Assembly: GCA_964017045.1 (NCBI GenBank)
Contig: OZ024808.1
Location: 20,763,284-20,827,283 of the forward strand
Length of the DNA stretch: 64,000 nt
Source: Omphiscola glabra
Lineage: Eukaryota > Mollusca > Gastropoda > Lymnaeidae
Direction: 5' to 3'
In this document: piece by piece, positions 22,335 to 33,857 of the stretch
Layout of the letters: the number at the start of each line of letters is the position of its first letter
Position numbering within the stretch: the stretch's first letter is position 1
Made by a program: the position numbers and the translations under genes
The notes under the pieces: model-generated
Databases searched by the model: none
The model's input: only the letters and a program-made list of their open reading frames with translations
Told to the model about the DNA's origin: nothing

Positions 22335-24046
22335 CGCCCGTATAGAATATAATTGAAGTCCTGCACGCTTCTTCATTGTTGACACTATACAAAGAGACTT
22401 ACATTCTGTGAAGCGTGCGGTGCCATTGTAAGGGCCTGGAGGTCGACCACAAAATTGTAGGTAGTAATTGTGAGAACCATTAAACATTATTTTCTAAAAT
22501 TTAATCTATATTTCTTGCTAGAGATTAATAATTATTTTTTTTAGTCTGATGAGTGGATATATTAAAAAAAAAATTATATATTTTCTTCAATGCGGACAAA
22601 TGTTTGTTCAATTCTTAAAGGCGCTTAACCTCTAAATTTCCCATCGTTCCACCCCCCACTCCCCACCCCAAATTTCCCATCATGATTGCATGAAGAAAAT
22701 GGAACACCCCAAGGATTTCTCTGACGTTTGTGTGTTTTGCCCTCACAGAAAAACCCCCGAAACAAGGGGCAGTAAGTGCAGCAGACAAAAGTGTCATCAC
22801 ATAAGCATCGCTTTCTGTTCTCCGTATCGTGACAACAATCTTGGCGATTCTAGCTAGTTTTCTGACATCTTTGGCAACTTGAATTTTGTGTAAGCCAGAC
22901 CGAGAAGAGGCTTATCTCCTCAGCGATACGCAGTGAGTGGAGGAGATGACGGATTAAGAGATGTGTGGGATGCTATGTAATGATCATAGGATACATTGTA
23001 AGTGAAGAAATGGTTACGTAGAAAATATATTTTGTTTACATTGACTTGTTTGGAAAACTGAATATTCTAAAGACAACATCCTTCACCGAGAGCGGTCAAC
23101 TTGATGAGATCGTCTCTTAACATTACGTTATTGACCAACAAATTGACTAACTAGATCAGAAGATTTAATTACGGCAACAAGTTTTTAATCAAAGTAATAG
23201 AATCCAGCGGGCGACCTACGCGAACGGCTCCATGGGCCATTATTAGTAGCGAGTTAACATTACGATTAGTTAATCTTATAAACATAATAAACAGGAAAAT
23301 AAATGAAATACAGAATAGGGCCGCGGGTTGGTGGGTCGCGGGCTGGTGGGCCGCGAGCCGGTGGGCCATGAGTTATTCGGTCCTGGTTTTGAAGGAAGTA
23401 GGTCACTTGGAAAACTTACTAATAAGATTGATTTTGAGACTTTTATTATTTAAAAAAAAAATCAAAATTATTCGTTGAAACTGTGATTTTATTTTTCTGT
23501 GGACTTGTAGTCTAATACACATCTTATAAATCAATGTCCATTGCCTTGGCAGGTTCTACAAGTGACCTCATCCTATTCAACTTAAAACATAAACTGCAAT
23601 ATTCATGTGACACTTCTGTATCAATATTCAGCGTGGTCGATCTTTTACAAGGATGACGTCATTCCAAATGCTTTATTAGGTACTGCATATCCAAGGATTT
23701 ACTGTGTTATACGTCATATAATACGTTTCTTGGGAACTTTCTTTCTCAGTACTTCTTGAGCTCTTACATAGTTCACTAATTCCGGAGGGGCAATTGTTGA
23801 CACGTGACTCATTTTAAAGTAGGATACATACATACATACATATATATATATATAATATGTAAATTTAATATTTACTTACATTTAAAATATTTTGTTTTTC
23901 TGATGAAGGCATTTTTCCGAAACGTTTATATATGCTTTCTGGGTAAGCATTATTAAAGCTTAACCTACATTGTTTTTATATACACAAATTACATGTGTCT
24001 CATGGATCTACTTGACCGATTTATCACACAATCCAACCCTTCTATA
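22335..24046. other. Intergenic, no gene seen
   Basis: AT-rich. A CATA/TA microsatellite lies at about 23825-23857. The stretch around 23900-23930 (CTGATGAAGGC...CGAAACG) resembles sequence seen near the ends of some retroelements, but I could not assign it. Confidence 0.45.
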
Positions 24047-24054
24047 CTTTATAA

Positions 24055-24242
24055 CAGCGGTTCTCTACCTGTGGGTTGACCCCTCTTGGGGTCGAACGAC
24101 CTTTACTCAGGTGTCGCCTAAGACCATTGAAAAAACACATATGTACGAGGTAGCAACGAAAATAATTTTATCGTTGGGGAGTCACCACAACACGAGGAAC
24201 TGAATTAAAGGCTCGCGGGATTAGGAATGTTGAGAACCACTG
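24055..24242 (+). mobile_element. SPIN/OC1-like hAT MITE, copy 2, perfect TSD
   Basis: A 188-bp element from CAGCGGTTCTC to GAGAACCACTG, flanked by a perfect 8-bp duplication, CTTTATAA at 24047-24054 and 24243-24250. The interior contains GGGGTCGAACGACC, GTCGCCTAAGACCATTG, GTAGCAACGAAAATAATTTT and TAAAGGCTCGCGGGATTAGG, the block order of the SPIN/OC1 group of vertebrate and invertebrate hAT MITEs as I know it. No open frame of length. Confidence 0.92.
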
Positions 24243-24250
24243 CTTTATAA

Positions 24251-25250
24251 AGTATGTGCCGCAACTTAAGGGCTTCATTTTTAATACATGTCTTTCTCTT
24301 TGCTGCTGAGAATAAAACCGTCCACATGTGTCTGACATTATCATTATTTGAGAATGTAAAAACAAAAGAAAGTGTCGTTGGTTTACGGGCTATGATCGTG
24401 TTTTGTTTTGTTTTTTTTTTGGGGGGGGGCAGATTCAGGTGTGGGACCGAAGTCAGCCCGAACCCCGCCCACTCCCCCCACTCTCCGATGTTTTTTCAGA
24501 TAATAAATTAAGGTACTCGTAAAGATTACTTTTTATTTAAAGAGGCTACATCTCAGCTAAAACTCTTATCCTGACCGTTGTTGATGCCACCCTATTATTT
24601 TATGTAGTCCTCCATCGCATCAACGCGACCCCCCCCCCTACCTCCATGTTATTTATGTCAGCCCTGCCGCAGAGCCACGCTCTTTGTACAGTTTCGTTTG
24701 TCCCGCTTACAGGGAGAAAGGTGTTGAAAACGAAAAAAAAAAAAAAAGGTAGGCCTGTGGGGTACTGACGGAAACCAAAAGATCATTTTGCATAAAACCG
24801 ATTTACTAATTAATCTATAAACTGAAATTGGAATGGACTAGAAGTTTCACGTGACAAATATCGTAAAGACTGTGTGTTGGTTACTGCAACCAAGTTACTG
24901 TACGAAACACACAGTGAATAAACAGAACTAAATCTTCAGCGGCAGGAGTCTTCGTTTAGTCCTAGACTTTGTCCAAACACTTACTTTAAGTCGGCATGCT
25001 CCCCATCACCACACACACCCCACCCCCCTACCCCCCACACGGCAGGACCACTTCTGACGTTTCCATTGTGGCCAGAGAGTTTGGTTGTTGTTGTTTTTTC
25101 ACAATAAAGCCGAAGTCACAAACATCTTCTATAGGGAAAATGGGTTCATAGTTGTAGTATATGTGTGTGTTTTTTCATAGTGTTGTTAAAGCAGGAGATG
25201 TACAGTGAGGATGTGGTGTTTACATTTTTTTAAAGATACATTGGGATTCA
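24251..25250. other. Intergenic, no gene seen
   Basis: Contains a T/G homopolymer junction near 24408-24429, a C-run near 24631 and a 16-base A-run near 24733. No array or gene. Confidence 0.5.
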
Positions 25251-25715
25251 AACATGTCATCTGAGAGCTGTAAACATGGCATGAGCGTTACATAAACATG
25301 GCTTCTGAGATACATAAAAATGTCATTTGAGATATATAAACATGTCATTTGAGATATATATAAAAGCATGACCTCGCAGATGTATAAACTAGACATCTAA
25401 TATATATTAACATGACACCTGCGATATATACACTGGGTTTCTGAGATATATGAAAATGGCATCTAAGATATACAAACAATGCATCTGAGATATATTAACA
25501 TGACATCCGACAAATATAAACTAGAATCTAAGATATATTAACATGATATCTGAGATATATAAACTAGGCATCTAAGATATATTAACATGGCATCTAAGAT
25601 ATGTAGACTAGGCATCTGAGATATATTAACATGACATCTGAGACATATAAGCTAGGCATCTGAGATATATTAACATGACATATGAGATATATAAACTAGA
25701 CATCTGAGATATATT
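25251..25715. repeat. ~22-bp degenerate minisatellite
   Basis: Units alternate between CATGACATCTGAGATATATAAA-like and CTAGGCATCTGAGATATATT-like forms, with indels early in the array and a regular 44-bp dimer toward its 3' end. AT-rich. Confidence 0.88.
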
Positions 25716-25869
25716 ACAGATGAGTAAGAAGCTAATGGTCTTAAATCTGTTTCTGGTTACCTCAACAACTTAAGCAAATTCAAATTTTGAAGGTGGGAGT
25801 GGGAGCGTATGGGGGAAGAAATTCAAATACTTGTGAATTCATTGTTTCTTTCAATCACAGCTGCTAAAT

Positions 25870-26067
25870 CAGCAGTTCTCAACCTGTGTGTCGCGACCCC
25901 CTCGAGGGTCGCACGACCCTTTCCCAGGGGTTGCTTAAGACCATTGGAAAACACATATACTCTACAGTTATGAAGTGGCAACGAAAATAATTTTGTGGTT
26001 GAAGGGTCGCCACAGCATTATGAACTGTATTAAAGGGTCGCGGCATTAGGAAGGTTGAGAAACCCTG
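25870..26067 (+). mobile_element. SPIN/OC1-like hAT MITE, copy 3
   Basis: A 198-bp element from CAGCAGTTCTCAACCTGTG to GGTTGAGAAACCCTG. The flanks TGCTAAAT (25862-25869) and TTCTAAAT (26068-26075) match at 7 of 8 bases. The interior shares TCGCGACCCC, AAGACCATTGGAAAACACAT, GGCAACGAAAATAATTTTG and GTATTAAAGGGTCGCGGCATT with the other copies. Same orientation as the copy at 24055. Confidence 0.9.
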
Positions 26068-26075
26068 TTCTAAAT

Positions 26076-27943
26076 CATTATAACTGTAAAAGAAGAATTA
26101 CAGATAAGTCAATTGAATACACATCCTTCCAACGAGACGACTAACTGAGATTTTTCGTCACTCGCCACTAAAGCATGTGATGCCCAACCAGTCGCAGATA
26201 GCAGTTCATCCCACCGGGATCTGTGGAACCTGACCCCACGAGTTATCTCTAAACTTATCTTTGATAGCATTGTCTCGGGGAGTTATTTGTATAACAGGGC
26301 CGTCAAGGTGTCATATAGCCCCCTCACGCGTTGATGGAGTCTGTAGGGGGACCGCACCGAGAACTCCAGAACAGACGAACCCACATGGATAATGGAGGCT
26401 GTGGAATCGTGGATGGTGGAATTCCGACACAAGATTATGATTTGAGGTGGATTTTTAAGTCTAGAAATGGATTTAGATTTTTCTGAAATTATAGTCACCC
26501 AAGGAAATCTAACACTAACACTAACACACGCAAATGTTATTTCTTAATTCTTTGCCCAGGAGAAAAAGCTTGATACTCTTGTAGGACATAAATTAAAATA
26601 TTCGTTTTCTTATGTGCTTTTATTATTGTTGTTTTAGTTGTGGGTTTTACTTAGTAATATCGAGCGGCTGTGGTTGGTAGCTCTGGTTATTGAATGGAGG
26701 TTCAGGGGAATTGACATGTCGTTATAATTTACACAACATTTTACATGTAAATTATACAACATCGAAGGTGGTGTGCAGAAATTTAAATTTAATTTAGCAG
26801 TTCTGATTCATCACCGCCGTTCGAGAGAGATGACGATTCTCAGTTGACCAGAAGAAATGGTGCATGGCTTTAGTGTTGCCTGCATTTCACAAAAGATAAA
26901 ACAAATCAGAAACGATTTCAGGAGATGGGGCGGCATCACCTTTCTTTAGGCATTTCTTTGTTTGTTTGTTTGCTTGAATTTATCTTTGATTTTTTTTAAC
27001 AAGTTTAAAATAGTTAGATGTTTGTTTTTTAATTATGAAAATTCATTTATGCGAGGAACACTGAACTCGAGTTTGTGCGTGTCCACGTGTGTGTGTGTGT
27101 GGCAATTAAAAGGATTTCCCGATATAAGCCAAGTTTAAGTTATCGTGGTTGCTGTAAGCAATGCCCTATCTAGACAGTCACACATGTGCAATTTTAGAGA
27201 GCACAGCACAATTGTTCGTCATATTTTATTAGGAGCTATTTTACGTGAACTTTTCTTTTGAATTTAGAAAAAGAATGCGGCCAATATATTAATATATATA
27301 ATTTACAATATAAATTAAATCAAAATACAAATATTTAACATCGTTTTTTTTTTTATTTTTAAATTTCCTTTTTTTTTTCAACAAAGACAATCTTGACCTC
27401 GATAATGTGCATATTCTTTATCTTAATTACCTTAACCTAATCTTAACCTCCTCGAACCGTTCACCAACTCGTCTTAACGTCCAGCACAAAGCAGGACTTA
27501 ATCGTACCTACTGTTATCTTATCCATCAACTCAAGTTTGTTTATTCGCACCGATGTCAAGGAAACTTATCATCATCACTGATACTAGGACCAGCGACGGA
27601 CGAAGCTCTTCAACTATTCATAAAAACCGTTTAGTTACGACCCTCTGGTTCTTGGGTTATAACTCGTGCTCATTAGACAAGATGCCCCCCCCCCTCGACA
27701 ACGCCTCGGTAGTTTTGCTGGTAGAGGAGGTTAGAAGGAAGTTTTGAAGTCTTCGAGATAAAGTTACCCACACGCTGGGGTCTCGGAACTTTAATCACGT
27801 GACACAAAAGAAGTATTATCACGTGACACCAACACCAGCAATGTTCTGTATGAATTAGAATGTAGAATTCAGAGAGAAATGTAATGAGCACCAAAGGCTG
27901 CGAGTTTCATTCAGGGCTATGCATTACTTGTTTTAAAGGGTGC
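26076..27943. other. Intergenic, no gene seen
   Basis: A short GT run occurs near 27087. No coding motif, array or RNA gene is visible. Confidence 0.5.
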
Positions 27944-30198
27944 AAGAGAGAGATAGAAAGAAAGAGATATAAAGAGAGATATAGAAAGAGAGAGAGATAG
28001 AAATGGAGAGAGATAGAAAGAAAGAGATATAAAGAGAGATAGAAAGAGAGAGAGATAGAAATGGAGTGAGATAGAAAGAGAGAGAGATAGAAAGAGAGAG
28101 AAAATGAGAGAGACAGAAAGAGAGAATGATAGAAATGGAGAGAGATAGAAATGGAGAGAGATAGAAAGAGAGAGAACATGAGAGAGACAGAAAGAGAGAG
28201 AGATAGAAAGAGAGAGAAAAGGAGAGAGACAGAAAGAGAGAGAGACAGAAAGAGAGAGAAAAGGAGAGAGACAGAAAGAGAGAGAAAAGGAGAGAGACAG
28301 AAAGAGAGAGAGACAGAAAGAGAGAGAAAAGGAGAGAGACAGAAAGAGAGAGATAGAAAGAGAGAGAGACAGAAAGAGAGAGAGACAGAATGAGAGAGAT
28401 AGAAAGAGAGAGAGACAGAAAGAGAGAGAGATAGAAAGAGAGAGAAAAGGAGAGAGACAGAAAGAGAGAGAGACAGAAAAAGAGAGAAAAGGAGAGAGAC
28501 AGAAAGAGAGAGAGATAGAAAGAGAGAGAAAAGGAGAGAGACAGAAAGAGAGAGAGACAGAAAGAGAGAGAAAAGGAGAGAGACAGAAAGATAGAGAGAT
28601 AGAAAGAGAGAGAAAAGGAGAGAGACAGAAAGAGAGAGAGATAGAAAGAGAGAGAAAAGGAGAGAGACAGAAAGAGAGAGAGATAGAAAGAGAGAGAAAA
28701 GGAGAGAGAGAAAGAGAGAGAGATAGAAAGAGAGAGAGATAGAAAGAGAGAGCGACAGAAAGAGAGAGAGATAGAAAAAGAGAGAAAAGGAGAGAGATAG
28801 AATGAGAGAGATAGAAAGAGAGAGATAGAAAGAGAGAGATAGAAAGAGAGAGAGACAGAAAGAGAGAGATAGAAATTGAGAGAGATAGAAATTGAGAGAG
28901 ATAGAAAGAGAGAAAAAAGGAGAGAGACAGAAAGAGAGAGATAGAAATTGAGATAGAAATTGAGAGAGATAGAAAGAGAGAGAAAAGGAGAGAGACAGAA
29001 AGAGAGAGAGATAGAAAGAGAGAGAAAATGAGAGAGACAGAAAGAGAGAGACAGAAAGAGAGAAAGAGAGAGAGACAGAAAGAGAGAGAGATAGAAAGAG
29101 AGAGAAAAGGAGAGAGATAGAATGAGAGAGATAGAAAGAGAGAGATAGAAAGAGAGAGATAGAAAGAGAGAGAGACAGAAAGAGAGAGATAGAAATTGAG
29201 AGAGATAGAAATTGAGAGAGATAGAAAGAGAGAAAAAAGGAGAGAGACAGAAAGAGAGAGATAGAAATTGAGAGAGATAGAAATTGAGAGAGATAGAAAG
29301 AGAGAGAAAAGGAGAGAGACAGAAAGAGAGAGAGATAGAAAGAGAGAGAAAATGAGAGAGACAGAAAGAGAGAGACAGAAAGAGAGAGACAGAAAGAGAG
29401 AGACAGAAAGATAGAGATAGAAAGAGAGAATGATAGAAATGGAGAGAGATAGAAAGAGAGAGAAAAGGAGAGAGACAGAAAGAGAGAGATAGAAAGAGAG
29501 AGAAAATGAGAGAGACAGAAAGAGAGAGACAGAAAGAGAGAGACAGAAAGATAGAGATAGAAAGAGAGAATGATAGAAATGGAGAGAGATAGAAAGAGAG
29601 AGAAAAGGAGAGAGATAGAAAGAGAGAGAGAGAGATAGAAAGAGAGAGAAAAGGAGAGAGACAGAAAGAGAGAGAGAGATAGAAAGAGAGAGAAAATGAG
29701 AGAGACAGAAAGAGAGAGAGAGATAGAAAGAGAGAGAAAATGAGAGAGACAGAAAGAGAGAGACAGAAAGATAGAGATAGAAAGAGAGAGACAGAAAGAG
29801 AGCGATAAAAAGAGGGAGATAGAAAGAGAGATATAGAAAGAGAGAGACAGAAAGAGAGAGATAGAAAGAGGGAGATAGAAAGAGAGATATAGAAAGAGCG
29901 AGATAGAAACAGATAGACAGAAAGAGAGAGACAGAAAGAGAGAGATAGAAAGAGGGAGATAGAAAGAGAGATATAGAAAGAGCGAGATAGAAACAGATAG
30001 ACAGAAAGAGAGAGACAGAAAAAGAGAGATAGAAAGAGGGAGATAGAAAGAGAGATATAGAAAGAGAGGTACAGAAAAAGAAAAATAGAAAGAGAGAGGC
30101 AGAAAGAGAGAGATAGAAAGAGAGAGGCAGAAAGAGAGAGAAAGAGTGATACAGAAAGAGAGAGATAGAAAGAGAGTGAGAGAAAGAGATAGAAAGAA
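27944..30198. repeat. 2.25-kb GA-rich polypurine satellite
   Basis: Almost purely purine plus strand made of AGAGAGATAGAAAG, GAGAGAAAAGGAGAG and AGAGACAGAAAG modules in shifting higher-order combinations. Every frame lacks frequent stops on the minus strand, which produces an 860-codon L/S/F-rich open frame that is an artefact. Long polypurine tracts with mirror symmetry can adopt triplex (H-DNA) structures. Confidence 0.97.
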
Positions 30199-30199
30199 C

Positions 30200-30391
30200 C
30201 AGAGGCGTAGCTAGAGTGTTTGGCGCCCTTGGGAAAAGATTCATTTTAAAGCGCCCTCTTTTCCTTTTTTCAACTCTCAAACCCATTATTTTCATCAATA
30301 AAATAATACCAAAGCACATTTTGGCGCCCCTAACTAGCTGGCGCCCGGGTACATCTGTACCCCCCTGCCCCCCCCCTACGTTACGCCTCTG
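30200..30391. mobile_element. GTGGCGTAG-family MITE, copy 1
   Basis: A 192-bp element with inverted termini CAGAGGCGTAGCTAG and (opposite strand) CAGAGGCGTAACG. The interior has GGCGCCC blocks and C-runs. It begins one base after the GA satellite. The flanks GAAAGAAC and ATTGCAAT do not match, so the TSD is lost or the left flank has been replaced by satellite. Confidence 0.68.
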
Positions 30392-30399
30392 ATTGCAAT

Positions 30400-30758
30400 T
30401 AGACATTAAGCCAGTAATCCATGGATCAGAAGAATTATATAAAACATTTTTGTTATTGTTTTTCGTTATGCTTGTTAAGACTCTCAGCCCCCCCCCCATT
30501 TGCCTTAATCATAAAACCACATTTAACCACCACCCCCCCCCCACCCCCCCAGATGTAAAAAAACTCCAAATTACTGAAAATATACTCTTTTAAATATGCT
30601 CTATAAATTTTAAACAAAAAAAAAAACAAAAAACATAAAGAAATGCTTAGTGCGTGGCACTAATGTAAACATATATTGATGTAAGGTTAGCAAAAGAATA
30701 TCATTATGTTGAAAAAAATAATTATCTATGAGATTTAATTTTAAAAAAATAATAAATT
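30400..30758. other. Intergenic, no gene seen
   Basis: Contains C-runs near 30490 and 30532-30550 and an A-rich run near 30615. No gene. Confidence 0.5.
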
Positions 30759-31006
30759 AGCCCTTCATTAAATAAGCTCTTCATTTAATAAGCTCTTCAT
30801 TTAATAAGCTATTCATTTAATAAGCTCTTCATTTAATAAGCTCTTCATTTAATAAGCTGTTCATTAAATAAGCTCTTCATAAAAATATGATCTTCATTTA
30901 ATAAGCTCTTCATTTAAAAATATCTTTATTAAATAAGCTATTCATAAAATAAGATCTTCGTTTAATAAGGGCTTCATTTAATAAGCTCTTCAGGAATTAA
31001 GCTCTC
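30759..31006. repeat. 16-bp minisatellite (~15 units)
   Basis: Units of AATAAGCTCTTCATTT with substitutions (GATCTTC, GCTATTC) and occasional length changes. Confidence 0.93.
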
Positions 31007-31225
31007 TTGTAATACATATGACATAGGGATGACATCGTCAGATTGATCATTAAAATAAAAATAATGGTCTTTATATATATAAATATATACAAAGGTCTGT
31101 GCTAATTTTTTTCTGACATTATATCCCCATCCATTTGAGAATCAAGTTTCAGAATTGCCATTGCAAAGGTCAAAGTCTACAAGAAATTATGTTCACGAGG
31201 AAGTTCGAAACGTCAAGACGTACGT

Positions 31226-31419
31226 CAGTGGCGTAGCGAGCTTAACTCGCGCTCGGGGCACAATACCTTTTTAGCACCCCCCCCCCAAATACCTTTTTAG
31301 CGCGCCCCCGATTCAAAAACAATACAATATTATAGTAAAATATACCATTTCGCGCCCCTTTGCGAGTAGAGCCCGGGGCATGATGCCCCCCCCCCTTGCC
31401 CCCCCTCACTACGCCACTA
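31226..31419. mobile_element. GTGGCGTAG-family MITE, copy 2, with TSD
   Basis: A 194-bp element with termini CAGTGGCGTAGCG and (opposite strand) TAGTGGCGTAGTGAGG. The flanks ACGTACGT (31218-31225) and ATGTACGT (31420-31427) match at 7 of 8, consistent with a hAT insertion. Same orientation and same C-rich 3' part as the copy at 30200. Confidence 0.82.
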
Positions 31420-31500
31420 ATGTACGTACATTTTTATGTAACGTATTGAACTTTCTTTTGATTGGATTTTTTTTAAACATTTAACATTGCATCGCATCTT

Positions 31501-31868
31501 GCTCTTTCACTCTCTGCCTCTTTAGATCCCTCTCTCTTTCTCTCTCTCTCTCTTTCACTCACTCTTTCTCTGTATCTTTCTCTCTCTCTTTCACTCACTC
31601 TTTCTCTGTCTCTTTCTCTCTCTCTCTCTCACTATCTCTCTCTCTCTTTCTCTCACTCTCTCTTTCTCTCACTCTCTCTCTCTCACTAGCACTCTCTCTC
31701 TCGCTCTTGTTCTCTCTCTCTTTCTCTCTCTTCCTTGCTCTCTTTTGCTTTCTCTCTCACTCTCTCATGCTCCCTCACTCTCGTTCTCCATTGCTCTGTC
31801 TCCCCCTCTCTAACTCTTCTTTCTCCCTCCCCTCCCTCTCTTTTTCCCCTTCTCACTCACTCTTGCCC
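31501..31868. repeat. CT-rich polypyrimidine tract
   Basis: TCTCTCTCTTTC-type microsatellite with CACTCAC interruptions. It is the opposite strand bias to the GA tract at 27944-30198. The open frame within is compositional. Confidence 0.95.
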
Positions 31869-31869
31869 A

Positions 31870-32520
31870 GCGGGGCAGATGAAATCCCTTGCTTGTGAAA
31901 TTGTTAGTTTATAATAACATTTATTACGTGGTTGGGGGGGGGCACAGTGGGGAAGGAGCAATTAACAAAATTTCATAAACTGATCCCAGATGAGTTTATC
32001 AAAAAATGCTTTTATTGACAAAGGCAAAAATTACCTAACATTACAAAAATTGTCCAACATCAACACACGTGCACTAGAACACATTTTCTTTTCAGCAGAA
32101 ATTCCTTTGTTTATAATAGATATAAAAGCATTTTTTGATACAGTAAACCAGCTCTTGTTAGACTTTATTTGTCGCATCGACGTTAGGAAATACATCCACA
32201 GACAGAAGAGTGTATATTTTGTGATCGAGTTTTAGTTCTGAGGGAGATAGTCTTCTTTAAGAGTAGATCTATTAAATAAACCATTACTCCTTAGTGCTAG
32301 GAGAGCTGTTCATTTATGTGTAGATATTTAATACATCCACTGCACTTGAGTTTGGAGATTGTAGTTTAGGTAATGGCCCTAAGATGGTGTGTCCTTATCG
32401 TAAATTAACGCGTCAATCTCATATTGGCTAGCTCATGGACTTATCATGATACAAATTTGTCTAAACTTCTCTCGTCTCTCCTTTTGAGTGTGATACTTTC
32501 AAAAGGCTTCTCTCCATCTT
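31870..32520. other. Intergenic, no gene confirmed
   Basis: An 81-codon frame at 31990-32235 (MSLSKNAFIDKGKNYLTLQ...) is of ordinary composition, but I recognise no family in it and see no splice or promoter context. It is left unassigned. Confidence 0.35.
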
Positions 32521-32737
32521 CCTCCAAACAGCCTCAACCACCCTCCATCCACCCACTAACCACCTTCAACCACCCTCCAGCCACCCTCCAACTAACCTCT
32601 AACCGCCCTCCAACCCCCGTCCATCCACCCTCTAACCACCCTCCAACCACCATCCATCCACCCTCCAACCAACCTCTAACCACCCTCCAACCACCATCCA
32701 TCCACCCTCTAACCACCCTCCAACCACCCTACATCGA
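32521..32737. repeat. CCACCCTCCAACCA-type minisatellite
   Basis: Short C/A-rich modules (CCACCCTCCAACC, CATCCATCCACCCTC) repeat in variable order over ~215 bp. They create a Pro-rich forward frame and a WMVGGW-like reverse frame, both artefacts. Confidence 0.9.
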
Positions 32738-32888
32738 CGACAAACAGCGTGTCCACTTACTGCCATGCTCCACTCGCATCGCACCAACTTATCTGTTGCA
32801 GTTGGTAATGTTTTTAATAACCATGACTGACAAAATATAAAAAAATCAATGACAATAAACATGACGTCGCCTTTCAGTTTAGAGAATG

Positions 32889-32954
32889 AAGTGTGACCTC
32901 CCTTTCAGGGAAGTGTGACCTCCCGTTCAGGGAAGTGTGACCTCCCTTTGACTG
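32889..32954. repeat. 22-bp tandem triplet
   Basis: Three copies of AAGTGTGACCTCCCTTTCAG with one or two changes. Confidence 0.85.
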
Positions 32955-33423
32955 AAAAATCCAATTTTTTTTTTTTGGTGTACACATCACATTTCATCTT
33001 CCGATCGAATTGATAATTTTCCAAGTTAAATTACGACTGTTTGTGTAAGTTTCCTCGTTCTCAATCACCGATCAGAAGTTTGAGGCTACTGCGAGGGTGA
33101 AATAGTTTATTATGTACATTCAACAAGATTAGGGATATCAAAAGCGAAGTCTGATATAATCGATGCCGGTTTACTGCGTCATTTTACGTCATCGTTTCTT
33201 TTCTCCATGTTTCGCACCTGCTCCTCAAACATCGGATCCTGTCGAAATAAGGCGGCGCAAATTTTCTAGGCGCTATTTCGTCTACTTAGAGCGGCAAAGC
33301 CCTAAAAGTGAAAGGTAGTGTAAATGTTGGCGTGTGATATCATTAATGTCAAGGCAATAATTCTGCTATCGGAGATCCAGCCAGCGGGTTCTCCCATGTC
33401 TAGCGCTCAAGTAGTCATTGACA
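32955..33423. other. Intergenic, no gene seen
   Basis: Includes a slightly GC-richer patch near 33240-33300 (GGCGGCGCAAATTTTC) with no assignment. Confidence 0.45.
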
Positions 33424-33857
33424 CTTGACTGTTGAAAACACTTTGTACATGCTTTGACTGATCACATTCACCATTGACTGTTGAAAACACGTTTAACAGG
33501 CTTTGACTGATCACATTCACCATTGACTGTTGAAAACACGTTTAACAGGCTTTGACTGATCACATTCACCATTGACTGTTGAAAACACGTTTAACAGGCT
33601 TTGACTGATCACATTCACACTTGACTGTTGAAAACACGTTTAACAGGCTTTGACTGATCACATTCACCATTGACTGTTGAAAACACGTTTGACAGGCTTT
33701 GACTGATCACATTCACACTTGACTGTTGAAAACACGTTTAACAGGCTTTGACTGATCACATTCACCATTGACTGTTGAAAACACGTTTAACAGGCTTTGA
33801 CTGATCACATTCACACTTGACTGCTGGAAACACGTTTGAGAGGCTTTCACTGATCAA
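33424..33857. repeat. 49-bp minisatellite (~9 units)
   Basis: Units contain TTGACTGTTGAAAACACG and TTTGACTGATCACATTCAC, period 49 bp. ACCATTGACTG and ACACTTGACTG subtypes alternate in part, hinting at two-unit amplification. Confidence 0.95.

Noticed and set aside
23900..23980. CTGATGAAGGC...CGAAACG stretch suggesting a Penelope-like or other retroelement end
   Set aside because: The resemblance is from memory of a loose motif; no coding remnant or terminal repeat supports it.
27917..30499. 860-codon minus-strand open frame rich in Leu, Ser and Phe
   Set aside because: It is the translation of the GA/CT satellite plus part of the adjacent MITE; no domain, and composition is dictated by the repeat.
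33424..33857. Regular repeats that might be read as a CRISPR array
   Set aside because: Units are contiguous with no unique spacers, there is no cas gene, and the window is eukaryotic. The same reasoning excludes the other arrays.
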